NCBI GenBank assembly: GCA_035555855.1
Contig: DATMGD010000003.1
Span: forward strand, 1-7,929
Source of the DNA: Palsa-892 sp035555855
GTDB taxonomy: Bacteria; Pseudomonadota; Alphaproteobacteria; Rhizobiales; Xanthobacteraceae
Length of the DNA: 7,929 nucleotides
Direction: 5' to 3'
A program made the translations under genes and the position numbers. Below the pieces are notes generated by a model. It saw only the letters and a program-made list of their open reading frames with translations. It was not told where the DNA came from and searched no databases. Shown piece after piece: positions 1 to 4,568 of this stretch. Each line of letters starts with the position of its first letter. Positions within the stretch are counted from its first letter, which is position 1.

Positions 1-2
1 TT

Positions 3-236
3 TTCGGCTACCGCGTGATCGTGCCCGCGCACGAATACATGATGCGGCCGGAGCAGATCATGAGCTTGGTGTTCGACGCGGGTATGATCGCGGGTCTGGT
101 CGCGACGCGAAACCGTATGCCGTCATGGCTGTTCTGGATTGCGCTCGTCTGCGGGCTCGGGTTATTCGCGATCCGCTTCACCTCGGACGCCGCGTGGTGG
201 ACGGGGCATTTGAGATATTCGCTTTTGCCGCGCTGA
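3..236 (+). CDS. Hypothetical small membrane protein, 3' end only (5' cut by window edge)
   Basis: The frame is open to the left edge, so what is visible is the C-terminal 77 residues of a longer gene; the GTG at 15 is probably an internal valine. The visible part begins with residues FGYRVIVPAHEYMMRPEQ, then has one clear hydrophobic segment (about residues 40-58, around SWLFWIALVCGLGLFAIRF) and a short tail rich in W and R that ends at a TGA at 234-236. A weaker hydrophobic stretch (SLVFDAGMIAGLVA) precedes it, so two membrane passes are possible. I recognise no family and assign no function. No convincing terminator follows. Reality of the gene is supported by the open frame to the edge and alphaproteobacterial-like codon use, but not by any homology I can name. 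Confidence 0.5.
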   Translation, partial: FGYRVIVPAHEYMMRPEQIMSLVFDAGMIAGLVATRNRMPSWLFWIALVCGLGLFAIRFTSDAAWWTGHLRYSLLPR

Positions 237-328
237 TGCGCATGATCTGAATAATGCTTCCCATGGATGGCCGTCGGCGCTGCGCTTTCCCAATCCGTTA
301 TCTGCAAGCGCACGCACCCGGAACCGCC

Positions 329-354
329 GGAACTGAAAAGAGGGGAAGAGCGTT
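329..354 (+). promoter_or_regulatory. Candidate general-stress (EcfG-type ECF sigma) promoter
   Basis: GGAAC at 329-333, a 17-base spacer, then CGTT at 351-354. This matches the GGAAC-N16/17-CGTT consensus established for the alphaproteobacterial EcfG/PhyR/NepR general stress response. It points at the gene starting at 444, implying a 5' leader of roughly 80 bases. A second CCGGAAC lies 9 bases upstream (318-324) but has no matching -10 element. It is the only GGAAC with a well-spaced CGTT that I noticed in the gaps I checked. The match is seen directly; its activity is inferred. Confidence 0.55.
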
Positions 355-430
355 CCTGGTTTCATAAGCCGTGAAGTAACAAGCGGCATGTAACAAACGA
401 ACAAACGCCCAATAACAACGCGCCAAATCA

Positions 431-437
431 AGGGAGG
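431..437 (+). promoter_or_regulatory. Ribosome binding site of the winged-helix-like gene
   Basis: AGGGAGG, six bases before the ATG at 444. It is a strong Shine-Dalgarno match and fixes this start. Confidence 0.75.
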
Positions 438-443
438 ATAGCC

Positions 444-695
444 ATGACGCGCCCGGCAGAGTTCACGGCGGAGATCCTCGGCAAAACGCCGCTCAGCGAA
501 TATGACATCGCGCTTCTGTGCGATATCGGCGAGCGCGCTGCCGTAAACCCGGCGGAAAACCTGGATGCCGAGCAGTTTTGCCGGCTAAAACACCTTGCCG
601 AAGCGGGCCTGGTTTGCCGCATCGACGAGGAAGCGCGAATCTATGCGCTGACCCCCAAGGGCCACCGGCTTTTGAGCGAGCGCGGGCCGGTCTGA
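444..695 (+). CDS. Small winged-helix-like protein (83 aa)
   Basis: This is an 83-residue soluble acidic/basic mixed protein with a strong ribosome binding site. Residues about 18-33 (SEYDIALLCDIGERAA) and 41-53 look helical. The second half, GLVCRIDEEARIYALTPKG (about 55-73) followed by a short helix HRLLSERG, has the form of the recognition-helix end, beta wing and final helix of MarR-like or PadR-like winged-helix folds, where a line such as 'AGLV-r-...-YaLTpkG--ll' is typical. It is much shorter than a full MarR protein (about 140 residues) and lacks a dimerisation region, so it could be a minimal DNA-binding protein or a partner protein using the fold. It has no close operon partner. The EcfG-like promoter upstream suggests stress induction. 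Fold is inferred from pattern; the specific family is not recognised. Confidence 0.75.
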   Translation: MTRPAEFTAEILGKTPLSEYDIALLCDIGERAAVNPAENLDAEQFCRLKHLAEAGLVCRIDEEARIYALTPKGHRLLSERGPV

Positions 696-774
696 ACGGG
701 ACGAAAACACGGGAACTTTGTGACGGACCTCATTGTGCAATGCCGAAGGGCAGATTGCCGCATGGGTTTGATAA

Positions 775-806
775 CGCTCGGCTTTTGGCTTTTTGAGCGA
801 CTTTTT
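775..806 (+). terminator. Weak candidate terminator downstream of the winged-helix-like gene
   Basis: CGCTC at 775-779 can pair with GAGCG at 795-799 across a 15-base T-rich loop; after ACT come further T residues (802-806). The stem is short and the loop long, so this is a weak case. Confidence 0.2.
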
Positions 807-836
807 CGATTGGCCAATTTGTGAATTTTATATGAA
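803..836 (+). promoter_or_regulatory. AT-rich candidate promoter with a 10-base palindrome
   Basis: This is the most AT-rich stretch in the left part of the window. It holds the perfect palindrome ATTGGCCAAT (809-818) and a TATATGAA run (829-836) resembling a -10 box. TTGGCC at 810-815 could be a -35 box, but the spacing to TATGAA is only 15 bases. If used, transcription would start near 841 and give a leader of about 120 bases for the gene at 964. The palindrome would then overlap the -35 region, as an operator might. The palindrome is seen; the promoter role is a weak inference. Confidence 0.3.
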
Positions 837-846
837 GATTCAGCAG

Positions 847-880
847 CTTGCATGAGTGCGCTGCATGAGCCCCATGCAAG
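847..880 (+). repeat. Inverted repeat with two alternative hairpins in the leader of the 56-aa gene
   Basis: CTTGCATG (847-854) is complementary to CATGCAAG (873-880), giving an 8-bp stem with an 18-base loop. The loop contains a second TGCATG (862-867), which can pair instead with CATGCA (873-878) and leave a 5-base loop. The two hairpins exclude each other because they compete for the same right arm. The structure lies 84 bases before the start at 964. Whether it acts as RNA or as a DNA site is unknown. Confidence 0.4.
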
Positions 881-952
881 AAACGCGGTGGCATACCAGG
901 GGGAACTGTCCTATATGCAGTGCAGCAAGAACAACAACCGCTACCCAAACTT

Positions 953-957
953 AGGAG
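953..957 (+). promoter_or_regulatory. Ribosome binding site of the 56-aa gene
   Basis: AGGAG, six bases before the ATG at 964. It supports this short gene over the longer overlapping frames, which have no such site. Confidence 0.7.
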
Positions 958-963
958 TTCAAC

Positions 964-1134
964 ATGGCCACCAAGACCTTCTCCCCCGTCCTGCCGCACA
1001 GCTTGCCGGCTTCCGGATCGCTCGGCAACGTCTTCGCGAAGATCGGTTCCTTCTTCGCCACGCTGTTCGAGGTCTTCCACGAGGCCCAGGTTGAGGCTCG
1101 CAAGGCCCACGCAAAGTATCCGTTCGCGGAGTAA
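964..1134 (+). CDS. Small hypothetical protein (56 aa)
   Basis: An ATG with an AGGAG site opens a 56-residue frame that stops at TAA 1132-1134 and is followed after 25 bases by an intrinsic terminator. Start signal, frame and terminator fit together as a complete short gene. The N-terminal 18 residues (MATKTFSPVLPHSLPASG) look flexible. Residues about 19-50 form a likely amphipathic helix: an aromatic/aliphatic half, FAKIGSFFATLFEVF, then a charged half, HEAQVEARKAHAK. It ends in YPFAE. There is no signal peptide or full membrane span, though the phenylalanine-rich half might touch a membrane or a partner protein. I believe similar short proteins occur in other Rhizobiales-type genomes, but cannot name a family, and I assign no function. 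Longer frames overlapping it on both strands lack ribosome sites and are taken as shadows. Confidence 0.7.
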   Translation: MATKTFSPVLPHSLPASGSLGNVFAKIGSFFATLFEVFHEAQVEARKAHAKYPFAE

Positions 1135-1159
1135 TCGCGCGGAGTAAGTAAGTTCGCCA

Positions 1160-1192
1160 GGGCGCGGCCGAAAGGCCGTGCCCTTTGTATTT
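1160..1192 (+). terminator. Intrinsic terminator of the 56-aa gene
   Basis: GGGCGCGGCC (1160-1169) and GGCCGTGCCC (1174-1183) pair over 10 positions, with one G-U wobble, around a GAAA tetraloop. TTTGTATTT follows (1184-1192). The T-run is on the right-hand side only, so it terminates + strand transcripts. It also lies just past the stop of the convergent helicase gene. Confidence 0.8.
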
Positions 1193-1197
1193 GGGGC

Positions 1198-2310
1198 TTA
1201 TACGACAATGGTGAGCCGCTCGGCCGCCCGCGTGATGCCGGTATAAAGCCAGCGTCCGCGGCTTTCGGGAAACGCGAAGCTCTCGTCGAACAGCACGACA
1301 TCGTCCCACTGCGAGCCCTGCGATTTGTGGACGGTGAGCACGTAGCCGAAATCGAATTCGTCGTAGGGCTTACGCTGCCCCCATTCGACCTCGGCGATCT
1401 CGCCCGTAAAACATTCCTTCCGCACCGAAACCTTGACGGCGCGGCCGCCCGTCTCGGGCGAAAGCCGCATCTGCATGATGGCGCGGGCGCGCGATGTCGC
1501 CGCCGGCGCTTTCACCACCGTCCATAGCCCGCCGTTCAAGAGGCCCTTCTTGCGGTTATTGCGGAGACACACGAGCTTGTCGTCGGCGGACGGCAACTCG
1601 CCGCTGAAGCCTTTACGTTCGCGCATGCGCTTGTTGTAGGCGCGACGCGTGGCGTTGCGGCCGACGAGAATCTGGTCGGCCGCCATCACGCGGTCGGGAT
1701 CGAGCGTGCGCTTGGTGACGACCTTCGCGTCGCCGTAATCGCCGGGGACAAGCTCGCGGCCTTCGCGTACATCCATTGAGAGCCGGACGATCGGGTTATC
1801 TTCGGCCTGGCGATGGACTTCGGTCAGCATCGCGTCGGGCTCGCTTTCGGTGAAAAAGCCGCCGCCCTGAATCGGCGGCAACTGCGCCGGATCGCCCAGC
1901 ACGAGAACAGGCACGCCGAACGACATCAGATCGCGGCCAAGCTCCGCATCGACCATCGAGCACTCGTCGACGATAATGAGCGAGGCTTTCGAGACCGGCG
2001 CGTCATCCCACAAATCGAAGCTCGGAACTTCCTCGCCGCTTTCGCGCGCGCGATAGATCAGGCTGTGGATGGTTTGCGCGTCGTGGCAGCCTTTTGAGCG
2101 CATGACGAGCGCGGCCTTGCCGGTGAAGGCCGCGAATTTCACGTCGCCATCGACGCCTTCGGCGATGTGCCGGGCAAGCGTCGTTTTGCCGGTGCCGGCA
2201 TAGCCGAACAGGCGAAAAATGTTCGGGTTGCCGTTCTTGCCGGGCTTGGCTTTGAGCCATGCGTCGACGGAGTTCAGCGCGGCATCCTGGTGCGGGGTGA
2301 AAGAGGTCAT
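1198..2310 (-). CDS. SF1B DNA helicase, Dda/RecD-like
   Basis: A 370-residue ATP-dependent DNA helicase of superfamily 1B, close in plan to phage T4 Dda and the RecD motor. Motifs in order: Q-motif FTPHQ (4-8); Walker A GYAGTGKT (36-43); motif Ia AAFTGKAA (60-67) and TIHSL (80-84); Walker B LIIVDECSM (111-119); motif III LGDPAQLPPI (138-147); LTEVHRQ (162-168), the arginine motif; motif V TVHKSQG (326-332); motif VI YTGITRA (356-362). All key residues are present, so it should be active. The family unwinds 5'-3', and the RecD/Dda branch acts in repair, recombination or fork restart. It lacks the long N-terminal region of RecD2 and has no RecB/RecC neighbours. The frame could begin at 2469, but that would run into the ridA-like gene on the other strand; the ATG at 2310 places the Q-motif at residue 8, as is normal. 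Its ribosome site is weak. The cell role here is inferred. Confidence 0.9.
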   Translation of the reverse strand: MTSFTPHQDAALNSVDAWLKAKPGKNGNPNIFRLFGYAGTGKTTLARHIAEGVDGDVKFAAFTGKAALVMRSKGCHDAQTIHSLIYRARESGEEVPSFDLWDDAPVSKASLIIVDECSMVDAELGRDLMSFGVPVLVLGDPAQLPPIQGGGFFTESEPDAMLTEVHRQAEDNPIVRLSMDVREGRELVPGDYGDAKVVTKRTLDPDRVMAADQILVGRNATRRAYNKRMRERKGFSGELPSADDKLVCLRNNRKKGLLNGGLWTVVKAPAATSRARAIMQMRLSPETGGRAVKVSVRKECFTGEIAEVEWGQRKPYDEFDFGYVLTVHKSQGSQWDDVVLFDESFAFPESRGRWLYTGITRAAERLTIVV

Positions 2311-2327
2311 CGAATCTGCGAGGGTTG

Positions 2328-2338
2328 CGGGCAGCCCG
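2328..2338. repeat. 11-base palindrome in the divergent helicase/ridA gap
   Basis: CGGGC-A-GCCCG, the only symmetric element seen in the 45-base space between the two divergent starts. It could be an operator or a chance GC-rich palindrome. Its core GGCAGCC recurs in the palindrome after the ridA-like gene (2761-2777). Confidence 0.3.
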
Positions 2339-2355
2339 TCATATAAGAGGCAATC

Positions 2356-2742
2356 ATGGCTCACAAGATTCACGATATCGGCATCGCCCGGCAGATCGGC
2401 TCCTATAGCGACGCGCTGGAAGTGGCGCCGAACCAGCGCTGGCTGTTCACTTCCGGCACGCCGGGGCATTCGGCTTCAGGCGAGGTTCCCCAAGGAATCA
2501 CGGCGCAAGCCGAGATCGCCTGGACGCATGTCATGACGATGCTGGAGCGGGCGGGGATGACGAAGCATGACCTCATCAAGGTCTCGCATTATCTCACGCG
2601 CGAGTCCGATATTCAGGCCTATGTGAAAGTGCGCTCGCAATTTCTCGGCGACGTGAAGCCCGCCTCGATGCTGCTGATCGTCCCGGCGCTGGTGAAGCCC
2701 GAATACCTCGTGGAAATCGAGGCGATCGCCGCCAAGGCCTGA
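2356..2742 (+). CDS. RidA/YjgF/UK114-family protein lacking the catalytic arginine
   Basis: A 128-residue cytosolic protein of the usual RidA length, with the family pattern FTSGTPGH (31-38), AEIAWTHVMTMLERAGMTKHD (about 52-72), VKVSxYLT-type strand, then the C-terminal KPASMLLIV (101-109) and VEIEAIA (119-125). The family forms trimers with active sites between subunits; RidA (YjgF) proper hydrolyses reactive enamine/imine intermediates such as 2-aminoacrylate. That reaction needs an arginine in a PARS motif (Arg105 in the E. coli protein), and here the aligned residue is Ser104. The glutamate in the IEIEAIA strand is kept (E120). Imine deaminase activity is therefore unlikely; this is one of the Rid subgroups with another or unknown role. 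The start is set by AAGAGG at 2345-2350, five bases before the ATG. It diverges from the helicase gene; the transporter gene follows 91 bases later. Confidence 0.88.
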   Translation: MAHKIHDIGIARQIGSYSDALEVAPNQRWLFTSGTPGHSASGEVPQGITAQAEIAWTHVMTMLERAGMTKHDLIKVSHYLTRESDIQAYVKVRSQFLGDVKPASMLLIVPALVKPEYLVEIEAIAAKA

Positions 2743-2745
2743 TCC

Positions 2746-2788
2746 CGAACGAAGCCATTCGGCATGGCAGCCATGCCGCGCTCGTTCG
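2746..2788 (+). repeat. Nested inverted repeat between the ridA-like and transporter genes
   Basis: The inner perfect repeat is GGCATGGC (2761-2768), A, GCCATGCC (2770-2777). An outer pair, CGAACGA (2746-2752) and TCGTTCG (2782-2788), encloses it with unequal internal loops of 8 and 4 bases. As RNA it would make a stable two-part hairpin starting 4 bases after the stop of the ridA-like gene. There is no T-run after it, so it is not a standard intrinsic terminator. It could be a 3'-end stabiliser, a factor-dependent stop, or an operator for the transporter gene 57 bases on. Confidence 0.5.
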
Positions 2789-2833
2789 CGGCTTGCCAAA
2801 CAGCACTAAACTCAAGATGGTCGCCGCGTGGTA

Positions 2834-4075
2834 ATGCCGAAATTCCTCTCCCAAACGCCCAAGACCAGCGAAGCGGAATCCGCTTACGCCTGGGCGCGGC
2901 TGTTTGCGTCGGTTGCCGTCGGCACGGTGGGTTCGGTTGGGCTGTGGTCTTACGTCGTGGCGCTCCCGGCCGTGCAGGCGGATTTTAGCGTCCCTCGCGC
3001 CGACGCATCGATGCCCTACACGTTTACGATGTTCGGTTTTGCCTTCGGCGCCGTTTTGCTTGGCAAGGTTGTCGATCGCTTTTCGCTTGTGGCGGCGGTC
3101 GTTATGGGCGCGCTGTTTGTCAGCGCGGGCTATATCGCATCGGGGTTCGCGCCGCGGCTATGGTTGTTTGCGGTTGCCTGTATCGCCATCGGCTTTGGCT
3201 CGTCAGTGAGCTTTGCGCCGCTCATGGCCGACATTTCACACTGGTTCACGCGCCGGCGCGGCATCGCCGTGACGCTGGTCGCGTGCGGCAATTATATTTC
3301 CGGCACGATCTGGCCGCCGGTGGTCCAGCATTCGATCGAGACGAATGGCTGGCGGTTCACGCATATCGCGCTCGGTATCTTTTGCCTCGTCACCATGATT
3401 CCGCTTTGCCTTGCGTTGCGAAGGCGAGTTGCCACGCACGCGGAGGATAAAGGTGATGTGGCGGCTATGAGCGCGGAGGCTTCGCTCGGTATTTCGCGCG
3501 GCACGCTGATGATGCTGATCTGTATCGCAGGCGTCAGTTGCTGCGTGGCGATGTCAATGCCGCAGGTACATATCGTCGCTTATTGCGGCGATCTCGGTTA
3601 TGGCGCGGCACGCGGGGCGGAAATGCTGTCGTTGATGCTCGGCTTCGGCATCATCAGCCGGGCGGCGTCGGGCTTCATCGCCGACAAGATCGGCGGCGTT
3701 GCGACCTTGCTGCTCGGTTCGGGCCTGCAGGGGATCGCGCTGTTCCTCTACATTTTTTTCGATGGGCTGACGTCGCTCTATGTCATCTCCGCGCTGTTCG
3801 GTCTGTTCCAGGGCGGCATTGTGCCGATGTACGCGATCATCGTGCGGCAATATTTCCCGGCGCGTGAAGCAGGGGCGCGCGTAGGTTACGCGATCTTTGC
3901 CACCATCGTCGGCATGGCGCTTGGCGGTTGGCTGTCGGGCTGGATTTTCGACCTGACAGGTTCCTATCACGCGGCATTTCTGAACGGGCTCGCGTGGAAC
4001 CTTCTGAACGTCTCGATCGTGTCGTGGCTGTTGTTCCGCACGAGGACGCGCACCCCAAAACTGGCACTGGCCTGA
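2834..4075 (+). CDS. Major facilitator superfamily transporter (12 TM)
   Basis: A 413-residue inner-membrane secondary transporter with about twelve hydrophobic segments in two halves (roughly 21-45, 60-78, 84-104, 108-131, 143-162, 174-195, then 222-243, 261-281, 289-310, 313-336, 348-370, 380-401), joined by a polar loop (about 197-218). Motif A is visible in the first half as GKVVDRF (77-83) and repeats in the second as GFIADKIGG (280-288). HWFTRRRGIAVTLVACGNY (136-154) before and in segment 5 is the WF-RRG pattern of the monocarboxylate/oxalate-formate-like MFS group, so an organic-acid substrate is possible but not shown. ATG 2834 is preferred to the GTG at 2828; neither has a good ribosome site. 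The ridA-like gene upstream could be a partner in metabolism of the same compound, but the 91-base gap and its palindrome argue against tight coupling. Confidence 0.88.
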   Translation: MPKFLSQTPKTSEAESAYAWARLFASVAVGTVGSVGLWSYVVALPAVQADFSVPRADASMPYTFTMFGFAFGAVLLGKVVDRFSLVAAVVMGALFVSAGYIASGFAPRLWLFAVACIAIGFGSSVSFAPLMADISHWFTRRRGIAVTLVACGNYISGTIWPPVVQHSIETNGWRFTHIALGIFCLVTMIPLCLALRRRVATHAEDKGDVAAMSAEASLGISRGTLMMLICIAGVSCCVAMSMPQVHIVAYCGDLGYGAARGAEMLSLMLGFGIISRAASGFIADKIGGVATLLLGSGLQGIALFLYIFFDGLTSLYVISALFGLFQGGIVPMYAIIVRQYFPAREAGARVGYAIFATIVGMALGGWLSGWIFDLTGSYHAAFLNGLAWNLLNVSIVSWLLFRTRTRTPKLALA

Positions 4076-4154
4076 AAACCCGCCGCTGAACTTGCGAATC
4101 CCTCAGAGTGTCCCCACTTGAAAGCCTTGGCAGGGGGTAGTTCGAGGGACGTCA

Positions 4155-4556
4155 ATGAATGCGAATACTTACGCCGCTGGCGGGTTTCAAAGTCACTCTC
4201 GCCATGAGCGGATCGAGCGGCTCGACCGCCTCGCGATGCTGCTCGATACGGCTTTCGTGCTGCCCGGCACCAATATCCGCTTCGGTGCCGACGCATTGAT
4301 CGGCCTCGTGCCGGGTGTGGGCGACGGCATCACCACGGCGCTCGCGGCTTACATCGTATATGAGGCGCATCGGTTGGGCGTGCCGCGGCGCGTGCTGATC
4401 CGTATGATCGGCAATGTCGCGATCGACGGTTTGGCGGGCGCCGTGCCGCTGTTCGGCGATCTGTTCGACGTTGCGTTCCGCGCCAATCGCCGCAACGTGC
4501 GCATTCTGCGCGAGCACTTCGGCCTCGATGTCGAAGGGCAGGCGAAGCGCCGCTAA
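4155..4556 (+). CDS. DUF4112-family protein (133 aa)
   Basis: A 133-residue protein matching the DUF4112 pattern, a family of unknown function common in proteobacteria. After a polar start (1-20) it has RLDRLAMLLDTAFVLPGT (22-39), the first glycine-rich turn GLVPGVGDG (50-58), a hydrophobic helix (about 59-71), then a second, similar turn AGAVPLFGDLFD (94-105) and a basic tail, RANRRNVRILREHFG. The paired VPxxGD turns look like an internal repeat with the two halves facing each other in or at the membrane; this topology is inferred. The ATG follows GAGGGA (4144-4149) by five bases. It is separated from the transporter gene by 79 bases without a clear terminator, and its TAA lies 12 bases from the stop of the convergent cyclase gene. 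Confidence 0.85.
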   Translation: MNANTYAAGGFQSHSRHERIERLDRLAMLLDTAFVLPGTNIRFGADALIGLVPGVGDGITTALAAYIVYEAHRLGVPRRVLIRMIGNVAIDGLAGAVPLFGDLFDVAFRANRRNVRILREHFGLDVEGQAKRR

Positions 4557-4568
4557 TCGCGCTTTCGT

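Noticed and set aside
263..367. Short frame starting ATG at 263
   Set aside because: 34 codons, no ribosome site, and it overlaps the EcfG-type promoter boxes; low-complexity Arg-rich translation typical of non-coding GC-rich DNA.
712..737. Second GGAAC (712-716) as an EcfG promoter
   Set aside because: No CGTT at 16 or 17 bases; the sequences there are TTGT and TGTG. The GGAAC at 902-906 fails in the same way.
852..1094. 80-codon open frame on the + strand overlapping the 56-aa gene in another frame
   Set aside because: No Shine-Dalgarno sequence; its start lies inside the hairpin arm; the frame at 964 has the good ribosome site and the terminator placed correctly.
730..1110. 126-codon open frame on the - strand
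   Set aside because: It runs antisense to the 56-aa gene, has no ribosome site and crosses the AT-rich promoter-like stretch and hairpin region.
2311..2469. Longer N-terminus for the helicase, starting at 2469
   Set aside because: It would overlap the ridA-like gene antisense for more than 100 bases and adds residues before a Q-motif that is normally near the start.
4076..4154. Possible terminator after the transporter gene (CCCC at about 4111 with GGGG at about 4134)
   Set aside because: Only four base pairs with a long loop and no T-run; not supportable.
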